Positions 4,875 through 10,963 of a DNA stretch of 10,963 nt are shown piece after piece. The notes under the pieces were generated by a model. The model was not told where the DNA came from and did not search any database. It saw only the letters and a program-made list of their open reading frames with translations. Position numbers and translations under genes: made by a program. Origin of the DNA: an archaeon (GTDB lineage: Archaea; Undinarchaeota; Undinarchaeia; Undinarchaeales; JALTGF01); the NCBI GenBank assembly GCA_027077325.1, contig JALTGF010000097.1, forward strand, positions 1 to 10,963, in the 5' to 3' direction. The first letter of the stretch is position 1. Each line of letters opens with the position of its first letter.

Positions 4875-6941
4875 TTATTTTTTGTTGCTTTTCCAATTCT
4901 TCTTTGAAGGGCAGTTTGGGTCTATGCACATTCTATACGGTCTTCTTCCGCGTCTTCTAACCTCAATAATTGGAAGGCCATCGTATTCACATTTTTTGTC
5001 TGTCTTAACAATTTTTGCCCCTTGTGGAAGCGGGTATGAGACGTTGCACTTTGGATAGTTTGAGCAGCCAATAAATTGTTTTCCACTCTTCTTAGAAACT
5101 CGAATTATCAGTTTTCCGCCGCATTTTGGGCAGGTACCGATTTCTCTTTGCTCCCTTACAGAACGCATATGTTCTTCAACTAATCTTTTCCCAATCTCTC
5201 CTTCATGCTCCTTAAACTTCTTTAGGATTTTAATTAAGGTTTCTTTTGCTTCTAGCAAAACGGACTCTTTTTGAAGTTTGCCCTCTCTAATTTTCTCAAT
5301 TTCTTCCTCAAACTTTCTTGTCAGTTTTTCGGAAGTTAGTTCAGGGACATAGTCAGAAAGGGTCTCAATAACCTTGCTTCCAAACAATGTGACTTTGATT
5401 TGGGTTCCCTCAACATAACCCCTGTCATATAATGTTTGGAGTATCTGGGCGCGAGTTGCCTTTGTTCCAATGCCAAGGGCTTCCATCTTTCTAATTATTG
5501 ATGCCTGAGAATACCGATTTGGCGGTTTTGTCTTGTCCTCTTTCTTCTCAATTTTCTTGACTTCTAAAACTTGTTTTTCCTTTACAGGTGGAAGTTCTTC
5601 TTCCTTTAATTTTACATATGGGGAATAAAACACAAACCAGTTTTCCTCTATGGTTATGGTTCCTTTTGCAATAAACTCTTCGCCATCTATTAAAAAAGTA
5701 ATTGTTTGTGTTTCTCTAATCGCGGGTTTCCCAAAAGTTGCCAGAAATCTTTTCACAATCAAGTCATAAAGCTTTAACTCCGCCGGAGGCAAATCCTTTG
5801 GAACTTCTCCAGTTGGATATATACACGGGTGCGCCGGGTCTGTTTTCTTTCCTTCGTTTGCTTTCAATTCCCTTTTCTCGAGCAATTCTGAAACCAATGC
5901 CGCGTACCCTTTTTGATTTAATAGTTTTCCCAAAAGTTCTCGTATGTCTCTCTTTGGAAGCTTTTGAGAACTTGTCCTTGGATATGAGATTAAGCCCTTC
6001 TCATAAAGGCTCTGGGCCAATGATTGTGTTCTTTTAGGGCTGTACTTAAAAACTTTATATGCCTCGCTTTGGAGGTCACCTAAATTAAAGGGGGTTGGTG
6101 GGTTTTGTTTCGTCTTTCTTTTAACAATTTTTGACACTACTGCCGGTTTTCCCTTGCACTTTGCATACACCCCTTCTGCATCCTCTTTCTTAAAGAATTT
6201 TTCTTTTTTATGAATTGCATTTATGTCATTCTCTAAAATAGCAGTTATGACCCAAAATGGTTCAGGGACAAACGCTTTTATTTCTTTTTCACGGTCATCC
6301 AATATTCTTAATGTTGGAGTTTGAACACGCCCAGCACTTAATGTTAAGTATCCGCCTGAAACTGCCTTGTAAGCATATGATAATGCTCTCGAAACATTAA
6401 TCCCATAATACCAGTCCAATATATGCCTGGTTATCCCTGCATAAGCCATATTAAAATCTATGCTTTTGAGAATATTTTTGTAAGCGTTTGATAGTTCTTC
6501 TTTCGTAAGCGTTGAAAATTTCATTCTGCGTGCCTTTTTTAAGCTATCCTCTCCACAAATGAACTTTAAAACATTGTAACCTATCAGCTCTCCTTCAATA
6601 TCATAATCGCAGGCAGAAACAAAAGAGTCTGCGTTTTTTGAAAGCTCTCTCAAGTTTTCAATGTACTCTCTTGTATAGTATGCATTTTTGTTTGCCAGGT
6701 AGGTTGGAACCCACTTTATATCAAAAATCGGATAGCCAAATGCAGTTCCGGATTCCTTTAAAGTAAAAATATGCCCAACTGCCGGGGCAACAACAATTTT
6801 CTTTCCATTTCTCTCAATTATGTAATAAGAAACTTTTCCGCGCTTTTTTTGTTGTATCTCTCCAGTAGAAAGGGCACTTGCAATCTTCTGGCTAACTCTC
6901 GGTTTTTCTGCAATTATGAGCTCGTATTTTTCTTTAGCCAT
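4875..6941 (-). CDS. topA: DNA topoisomerase I (type IA), archaeal type
   Basis: Relaxes negative supercoils by cutting and rejoining one DNA strand. The 688 residues begin with a TOPRIM domain: E12 in IIAEKP and the metal-binding D112, D114, E116 in CDYDIEGE. The strand-passage domains follow, with LSAGRVQTPTLRIL (201-214) and the catalytic Tyr320 in ISYPRTSSQ. The LGIGTKATRAQIL segment (489-501) is also typical. The C-terminus has a full C4 zinc finger (C604, C607, C626, C632, with GCSNYPKC) and a second, degenerate unit (C651, then Asp654 where a Cys could be, then C672 and C677). There is no helicase domain, so it is not reverse gyrase. ATG 6941 is preceded by AGGA with seven bases of spacing and lies 28 bases inside the malic enzyme gene, indicating co-transcription. 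The stop abuts that of rpiA. Confidence 0.95.
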   Translation of the reverse strand: MAKEKYELIIAEKPRVSQKIASALSTGEIQQKKRGKVSYYIIERNGKKIVVAPAVGHIFTLKESGTAFGYPIFDIKWVPTYLANKNAYYTREYIENLRELSKNADSFVSACDYDIEGELIGYNVLKFICGEDSLKKARRMKFSTLTKEELSNAYKNILKSIDFNMAYAGITRHILDWYYGINVSRALSYAYKAVSGGYLTLSAGRVQTPTLRILDDREKEIKAFVPEPFWVITAILENDINAIHKKEKFFKKEDAEGVYAKCKGKPAVVSKIVKRKTKQNPPTPFNLGDLQSEAYKVFKYSPKRTQSLAQSLYEKGLISYPRTSSQKLPKRDIRELLGKLLNQKGYAALVSELLEKRELKANEGKKTDPAHPCIYPTGEVPKDLPPAELKLYDLIVKRFLATFGKPAIRETQTITFLIDGEEFIAKGTITIEENWFVFYSPYVKLKEEELPPVKEKQVLEVKKIEKKEDKTKPPNRYSQASIIRKMEALGIGTKATRAQILQTLYDRGYVEGTQIKVTLFGSKVIETLSDYVPELTSEKLTRKFEEEIEKIREGKLQKESVLLEAKETLIKILKKFKEHEGEIGKRLVEEHMRSVREQREIGTCPKCGGKLIIRVSKKSGKQFIGCSNYPKCNVSYPLPQGAKIVKTDKKCEYDGLPIIEVRRRGRRPYRMCIDPNCPSKKNWKSNKK
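4878..4883 (+). terminator. T-tract that may end the rpiA transcript
   Basis: Six T residues follow three bases after the rpiA stop, the kind of T-rich stretch archaeal RNA polymerase uses for intrinsic termination. It lies inside the last codons of topA on the opposite strand, and there is no stem-loop before it. Support is only positional. Confidence 0.35.
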
Positions 6942-8215
6942 AAATTTGTCCTTTTTTTGTTTAATTCAACAAGCATTTTTGTCTTTTTATAAACTTCGCC
7001 TTTTTTCGTTTTTTTTCTCGCAACATTGCTTTTAATTGCAGCCCTTGCAACCGCTTCTGCTTCTCTTGGCATAACCTCTGGATCAATTGGGGTTGTAATT
7101 ATGTAATCCTCTGAAAGCTCTTCATCTGGGATCGTGGATGCAATTGCATTTGCAGCGGCAATTTTCATTTCTTCATTTATTTCAGTTGCTTTCACATCAA
7201 GAGCGCCTCTAAATATTCCTGGGAACCCAAGAACATTATTTATCTGATTTGGATAATCTGATCGGCCAGTTGCAACAATTCTCGCGCCGGATTTTATCGC
7301 TTTTTCTGGCATTATCTCTGGAACAGGATTTGCACAGGCAAAAATTATTGGGTCTGATGTCATTGACTTAATCATTTCTTCATCGACTATATTCGGCGCG
7401 CTTACTCCAAGAAAAACATCTGCTCCTTTTATTGCTTCTTTAAGACTTCCCTCTATGTTTTCCTTATTTGTAATTCTTGCAATTTCATCTTTGTAAGGGT
7501 TCATATGCTCTTTTCTTCCTGAATAAATTGCCCCGGCGCGGTCGCAAATAATTATGTCCTTAACTCCTGCATCGACATAAAACTTTGAGCATGCAATCCC
7601 GGCTGCCCCTGCTCCAGAAACAACAACTTTAATTTCATTAATCTTTTTCCCGACAATTTTCAGGGCATTTATTAAACCAGCAAGGGTAACAACAGCAGTT
7701 CCGTGCTGGTCATCGTGGAAAATCGGCATTTCTAGATTCTCTTTTAATTTTTCTTCAACTTTAAAGCAATGTGGCGCTGCTATGTCCTCTAAATTTATGC
7801 CCGCAAAAGAAGGGCTCATCTGTATAATGGTTTCAACAATTTTTTCAGGATCCTTTGTGTTAAGGCAAATTGGGAAAGCATCAACTCCAGCTAAGGTCTT
7901 AAATAAAATTGATTTCCCTTCCATAACTGGAAGAGCCGCTTCTGGTCCTATATCCCCTAGCCCAAGAACTGCAGTGCCATCTGTCACAACGGCAACTGTA
8001 TTGTCTCTATTAGTGTATTCTGAAATTTTTTCTTTATCCTTGTAAATCTCAAGAGAAACCTCTGCAACGCCTGGGGTGTATGCAAGTGTCAAATCTTTAA
8101 CTGTTTTCACAGGAACTTTGTTTAGAATCTCAATTTTTCCATTTCCATAAATATTGTTTTTATGGAAAGATAGAACTTCCTTTTTTGTGTATCTCACCCT
8201 TGAGTATTTTTTCAT
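6914..8215 (-). CDS. NAD(P)-dependent malic enzyme, short prokaryotic form
   Basis: Oxidatively decarboxylates malate to pyruvate (or the reverse), linking C4 acids to pyruvate and giving NAD(P)H. The 433 residues include the catalytic AYTPG motif (45-49), the catalytic Lys in ILFKTLAGVDAFP (Lys106), the metal-binding FHDDQHGTA (166-174), the dinucleotide loop SGAGAAGIA (200-208) and TGRSDYPNQINN (316-327). It lacks the phosphotransacetylase domain of long MaeB forms. The cofactor (NAD or NADP) cannot be told from what I see. I prefer ATG 8215 over GTG 8218 because GGAG (8223-8226) lies seven bases upstream of it. The N-terminal family sequence (NGKIEILNKVPV) begins close to the preceding gene's stop, so the 56-base overlap is genuine. 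The last ~34 residues are a Lys-rich tail, part of which overlaps the topA start. Confidence 0.93.
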   Translation of the reverse strand: MKKYSRVRYTKKEVLSFHKNNIYGNGKIEILNKVPVKTVKDLTLAYTPGVAEVSLEIYKDKEKISEYTNRDNTVAVVTDGTAVLGLGDIGPEAALPVMEGKSILFKTLAGVDAFPICLNTKDPEKIVETIIQMSPSFAGINLEDIAAPHCFKVEEKLKENLEMPIFHDDQHGTAVVTLAGLINALKIVGKKINEIKVVVSGAGAAGIACSKFYVDAGVKDIIICDRAGAIYSGRKEHMNPYKDEIARITNKENIEGSLKEAIKGADVFLGVSAPNIVDEEMIKSMTSDPIIFACANPVPEIMPEKAIKSGARIVATGRSDYPNQINNVLGFPGIFRGALDVKATEINEEMKIAAANAIASTIPDEELSEDYIITTPIDPEVMPREAEAVARAAIKSNVARKKTKKGEVYKKTKMLVELNKKRTNLWLKKNTSS

Positions 8216-8828
8216 CACCTAACTCCACTGTTTTTTCAAATATGATCCTAAATATGTTTTCCAATAACTTCCCATACTCCTCCTTGACTTTCTCTGCTTC
8301 TGGGTCCTCTAGATCATAAACAATCATGAATAATAATCTTAGCCTTAATGCTTCTGTCAAAAGTTCTCGGGCATTCTCTAATATTGCCTTTTTTGTTTCT
8401 GGTTTAACTCGTTTAGTAATCTCAGAAATCTTCTTAAGAATATCCCCCTCATCTATTATGCTCTCTAATTGATCTAAGGGCAACACAAAATTTTTTTTCT
8501 TTGTTTTTTCTAAAATATGTTTAACAATCTTCCTATATTTATCAAATTTTTTCATTTCGAGAAATTTTGTTGCCTTGACTAGTTCCTCTTTAAATTCATC
8601 CCTTTCCCCGTTTAGGTATCTCAATAATTCCTGATGTAATTCAAAATATCCTAAAATTTTTCTCGCATCTTTTAATGTGCTTTCTGCTGTCTCTATGTCC
8701 CCTTTTTTAATCGATTCTACAATTAAATTCCCTTCATCAAAAGCGGTTTTTCCAAGGCCAATATCTTTCAATCTTTTTATAACTTCTTTCGCTTCTTTTG
8801 CAATCTCTTCTTTTGTCTTTGATTTCAT
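8160..8828 (-). CDS. Charged all-helical protein, function unknown
   Basis: I do not recognise this 222-residue protein. It is rich in Lys and Glu, has no Cys or Trp, and reads as a chain of amphipathic helices broken by short turns (about 4-24, 28-43, 45-60, 62-90, 93-110, 118-141, 145-173, 176-208). A segment IKKGDIETAESTLKDARKIL (40-59) resembles a TPR-like or translin-like helical pair, and LRLRLLFMIVYDLEDPEAEK (161-180) is the most hydrophobic stretch but too broken for a membrane helix. Membership in the translin/TRAX helical family is a weak guess only. There is no signal peptide. The start at 8828 lies 13 bases after the serA stop without a clear ribosome binding site, so it is probably translated through coupling; the end overlaps the malic enzyme by 56 bases. 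Its place between serA and the malic enzyme suggests co-expression but does not define a job. Confidence 0.75.
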   Translation of the reverse strand: MKSKTKEEIAKEAKEVIKRLKDIGLGKTAFDEGNLIVESIKKGDIETAESTLKDARKILGYFELHQELLRYLNGERDEFKEELVKATKFLEMKKFDKYRKIVKHILEKTKKKNFVLPLDQLESIIDEGDILKKISEITKRVKPETKKAILENARELLTEALRLRLLFMIVYDLEDPEAEKVKEEYGKLLENIFRIIFEKTVELGDEKILKGEIHKKGSSIFP

Positions 8829-8841
8829 GATTATTTTTTTG

Positions 8842-9747
8842 TTAATTCAACTCTTTAATCTTTTCTATCAGCAATTTCCCAATTCTCTTCTGTGCTTCCT
8901 TTGTGCTTGATCCTAAGTGTGGGGTAAAAACTATCCTATCTTTAACTTCCATAATTTTAGAGCTAAATGGTGTTTTTTCCCAATAAACATCCAGTCCTGC
9001 TCCTGCAATTTTTTCATTTTTAAGAGCGTTATAAAGTGCTTCCTCCTCCACAACTGGGCCGCGGGCGGTATTTATTAAATAAGCAGTTTTTTTCATTTTT
9101 GAAAACTCATTTTTGCCAATCATCCCACGTGTTTTTTCGGTTAATGGGACATGTATTGACACAAAATCTGAATTTTCAAGAAGGTCTGAAAGCTCAACTC
9201 TTTTTGCATTTACTTCTTCTAAGTATTTTTCTTTGGCAAATGTGTCATAAACTAAAATGTTCATCCCAAACCCTCTTGCAATTTTTGCAACTCTTGACCC
9301 AATTCTGCCAAATCCAATTATCCCAAGGATTTTATCCATTAGCTCACTACCATACAGCTCCTTTTTTAGCCATTTCCCTTCTTTAACGGATGAATCGGCC
9401 TTTGTAATGTGCCTTGCAAGTGAAAGCATTAATCCAATGGCAAGCTCTGCAACAGATTCCCTTGGCGCCTCAGGCGTGTTTAAAACTTTAACTCCTTTCT
9501 CTCTTGCATAGTTCACGTCGATATTGTCAAGCCCAACTCCCGCACGAACTATCGCCTTTAAATTTTTTCCAGCGTCAATAATCTCTTTGTCAACTATTGT
9601 TTTGCTCCTGACAACTAGGACATCTACCTCCTGAATCTCTTCAATTATTTTCGATTTTTCAAGGCCGTATCTTGTAAAGACCTCTGAAAACTCCCTAAGT
9701 TTTTCAATAGCGCTTTCATCAATTGGGTCGGTAATCAAAATTTTCAT
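8842..9747 (-). CDS. serA: D-3-phosphoglycerate dehydrogenase, short form without ACT domain
   Basis: Oxidises 3-phosphoglycerate to 3-phosphohydroxypyruvate, the first step of phosphorylated serine synthesis. The 301 residues have the D-2-hydroxyacid dehydrogenase layout: substrate domain with VVRSKTIVDKEII (45-57) and VRAGVGLDNID (67-77), NAD-binding GFGRIG (145-150) with Asp168 at the end of the next strand favouring NAD over NADP, NTARGPVVEEEAL (226-238) with catalytic Arg229, Glu257 and catalytic His277 in TPHLGSST. The ~525-residue bacterial and methanogen SerA carries extra C-terminal domains including ACT, which binds serine; this protein ends after the catalytic unit, so that feedback is absent. 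Other hydroxyacid dehydrogenases (glyoxylate or hydroxypyruvate reductase) look similar, but the aminotransferase and serS neighbours favour SerA. ATG 9747 overlaps the aminotransferase stop (ATGA) and is preceded by AGGAGA. Confidence 0.9.
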   Translation of the reverse strand: MKILITDPIDESAIEKLREFSEVFTRYGLEKSKIIEEIQEVDVLVVRSKTIVDKEIIDAGKNLKAIVRAGVGLDNIDVNYAREKGVKVLNTPEAPRESVAELAIGLMLSLARHITKADSSVKEGKWLKKELYGSELMDKILGIIGFGRIGSRVAKIARGFGMNILVYDTFAKEKYLEEVNAKRVELSDLLENSDFVSIHVPLTEKTRGMIGKNEFSKMKKTAYLINTARGPVVEEEALYNALKNEKIAGAGLDVYWEKTPFSSKIMEVKDRIVFTPHLGSSTKEAQKRIGKLLIEKIKELN

Positions 9748-10817
9748 AGATCTCCTAAAACCTCTTCTAGTGCACTTATTGTTTTTTCTAACTCCGAGCG
9801 CCCAACAAATCCCATATGTCCAATCCTGAATATCTTTCCTTTCACATGTGACTGCCCGCCAGCAACAAGAATATCATAATTTTCTTTTAGTTTTGTCCTT
9901 ATCTCCTCTGATTTTTCGTGTTTTATAGCGGTTAAAGTTACTGAAGCAATCTCTTCCTTCTCGGGGAAGAGTTCCAGCCCAAGTTTTTTCACCTCTGTGC
10001 GGCAAAATTCTGCGTTATCAACGTGCCTTTTAATCCTGTTCTCAAGCCCTTCCTCTTCAATCATGTCCAGTGATTCCTCAAGGGCATACAAAAGCGATAT
10101 TGAAGATGTGAAAGGCGTCTGAGGGAATTTTTTCTTGTATTTCATTAGGTCAAAATAAAACTTGCGGTTTTCATTTTTCTCAATGGCATTCCACGCTTTT
10201 TCAGAAACTGTTATAAATGCAAGCCCTGGCGGAAGGGCAAAGCACTTCTGAGAGCCACCAATGCACAGGTCAACACCCCATTTGTCTGTTTGAATGTTGT
10301 CTCCGGCAATGCTTGAAATCACATCTGTTATAAGCAATGTATCTGTTTCCTTTGTTATTTCTCCAATTTTCCAAACTGGATTTCTAACTCCCGTGCTTGT
10401 CTCATTTTGGACAATTGTCACTGCCTTCGTGTCTTCTGTTATTTTCTCCTTAATCTTTTCAACATCAATTTCTGAGCCCCAGTTAAATTCAACCGATTCA
10501 ACATTTGCACCATAAGCAATTGCAATGTCCCTTAACCGTTCAGAGAACTTTCCAGAAACTATTGAAACTACTTTGTCCCCTGGGTTAATCGTGTTTGCAA
10601 TTGCGGCTTCCATTGCACCAGTTCCTGAGCTGTATAAAATGAAAGCATCATTATCCGTTTTAAAAATTGGCTTTAACCTCCCTGCGGCATCTCTTAAAAT
10701 TTCAGTAAATTCTGGGGTCCTGTGGTGGATAATTGGCATAGACAACGCCTTTAAAATCCTCTCGGGGACAATGGTTGGCCCGGGGGTCATTAAAAGTTTT
10801 GGTTTTAATTCTTTCAT
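9744..10817 (-). CDS. Class V PLP aminotransferase (serine-pyruvate/alanine-glyoxylate type)
   Basis: A pyridoxal-phosphate enzyme of 357 residues, a normal length for this family. Visible landmarks are the N-terminal LLMTPGPTIVPERI (8-21), the cofactor phosphate region SGTGAM (64-69), ETSTG (139-143), Asp165 in ITDVISS that pairs with the PLP ring nitrogen, the PLP-binding Lys191 in GGSQKCFALPPGLAF, and the carboxylate-binding Arg331 in FRIGHMG. Members transfer amino groups among Ser, Ala, Asp, pyruvate and glyoxylate. In Methanococcales a broad-specificity class V enzyme serves as phosphoserine aminotransferase, and here the gene sits between serS and serA with 4-base overlaps on both sides. 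I infer that it aminates 3-phosphohydroxypyruvate, in place of classical SerC. The alternative is a serine-glyoxylate or alanine-glyoxylate role. No ribosome binding site precedes ATG 10817, consistent with coupling to serS. Confidence 0.9.
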   Translation of the reverse strand: MKELKPKLLMTPGPTIVPERILKALSMPIIHHRTPEFTEILRDAAGRLKPIFKTDNDAFILYSSGTGAMEAAIANTINPGDKVVSIVSGKFSERLRDIAIAYGANVESVEFNWGSEIDVEKIKEKITEDTKAVTIVQNETSTGVRNPVWKIGEITKETDTLLITDVISSIAGDNIQTDKWGVDLCIGGSQKCFALPPGLAFITVSEKAWNAIEKNENRKFYFDLMKYKKKFPQTPFTSSISLLYALEESLDMIEEEGLENRIKRHVDNAEFCRTEVKKLGLELFPEKEEIASVTLTAIKHEKSEEIRTKLKENYDILVAGGQSHVKGKIFRIGHMGFVGRSELEKTISALEEVLGDL

Positions 10818-10963
10818 TTTTTCTTAAGTTTAATTTCCTTAAATCCTGTCCATTTCTGGAGCACTTTTGGAACTTTCACAGTGCCATCTTTTTCTTGGTA
10901 GTTCTCAAGAATTGCAACAATTGTCCTACTAATTGCAAGGGCAGTGCTGTTTAAAGTATGAAC
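10814..10963 (-). CDS. serS: Seryl-tRNA synthetase, C-terminal end (5' part outside window)
   Basis: The minus-strand frame is open from the window edge to TGA at 10814-10816 and gives 49 residues beginning VHTLNSTALAISRTIVAILE and continuing NYQEKDGTVKVPKVLQKW. This is the class II motif 3 region and C-terminal end of the common seryl-tRNA synthetase: the Arg of SRTI is the motif 3 arginine that contacts ATP, followed by the usual ENYQ and a VPKVLQ segment. It is the common rather than the divergent methanogen-type SerRS. The enzyme charges tRNA-Ser with serine, the product of the pathway encoded by the following genes. Its stop overlaps the aminotransferase start as ATGA, implying one transcript. 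The tail ends in Lys-rich residues. Only about a tenth of the protein is visible. Confidence 0.9.
   Translation of the reverse strand, partial: VHTLNSTALAISRTIVAILENYQEKDGTVKVPKVLQKWTGFKEIKLKKK

Noticed and set aside
5738..6037. Plus-strand open frame of 99 codons opposite topA
   Set aside because: It lies wholly antisense to conserved TopA sequence including the active-site region, with no ribosome binding site or recognisable protein.
8216..8218. GTG 8218 as the malic enzyme start
   Set aside because: The ATG directly after it has a better-spaced GGAG site; the difference is only one residue.
9036..9386. Plus-strand open frame of 116 codons opposite serA
   Set aside because: Low-complexity Leu/Phe/Gln-rich sequence antisense to a well-supported enzyme; a shadow of the serA codon pattern.
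10525..10827. Plus-strand open frame of 100 codons opposite the aminotransferase
   Set aside because: It mirrors the conserved PLP enzyme coding sequence and has no independent support.
1..10963. CRISPR arrays, tRNA genes, insertion sequences or a defence system
   Set aside because: No spaced repeats, transposase-like or nuclease-like proteins, or terminal inverted repeats were seen, and the coding density leaves no room for RNA genes.
8842..10963. Phosphoserine route to Cys-tRNA (SepRS/SepCysS) as the reason for the serine cluster
   Set aside because: No SepRS or SepCysS sequence is present; the synthetase fragment matches ordinary SerRS.

Overview
The window is a gene-dense, AT-rich stretch of what looks like an archaeal chromosome. 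It is almost entirely protein-coding, with gene overlaps and gaps of 0-13 bases and one real intergenic region of 73 bases (4136-4208). The archaeal reading rests on the TopA type (TOPRIM, YPRT active site, one complete C4 zinc finger and a divergent terminal CxxD...C...C unit), the short Prs and RpiA, the PyrD/PyrK pair, TATA/BRE-like promoter elements placed for leaderless transcripts, and no bacterial-style promoters. Tight packing and Lys/Glu/Ile-rich proteins would suit a small-genome (DPANN-like) archaeon, but the lineage cannot be fixed from this sequence alone.

Left block, + strand (1-3882): pyrD (5' end outside the window), a 74-residue two-helix membrane protein, pyrK, pyrC and prs. 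This is a pyrimidine operon. PyrC makes dihydroorotate, PyrD/PyrK oxidises it to orotate, and Prs makes the PRPP that orotate phosphoribosyltransferase (not in the window) would need. The last genes overlap (pyrK/pyrC by 11 bases, pyrC/prs by 26).

Middle (3884-4874): a small minus-strand protein with two distant CxxC knuckles converges on prs with a 1-base gap. It diverges from rpiA, whose product makes ribose 5-phosphate, the substrate of Prs. Their shared 73-base region holds a palindromic TATA element.

Right block, - strand, read from 10963 down to 4875: serS (only the last 49 codons visible), a class V aminotransferase, serA, an unrecognised helical protein, an NAD(P)-type malic enzyme and topA. 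The first three form a serine module: SerA oxidises 3-phosphoglycerate, the aminotransferase could aminate the product, and SerRS charges tRNA with serine. They are joined by two 4-base ATGA overlaps. The malic enzyme start lies 56 bases inside the preceding gene and the topA start 28 bases inside the malic enzyme gene, so all six genes look co-transcribed.

I found no tRNA or rRNA genes, CRISPR arrays, insertion sequences or clear signs of transfer. Most of the window is ordinary core metabolism. The least explained items are the membrane protein inserted between the two dihydroorotate dehydrogenase subunits, behind the strongest ribosome binding site seen here, the helical protein in the serine/malate operon, and the two-knuckle zinc protein.
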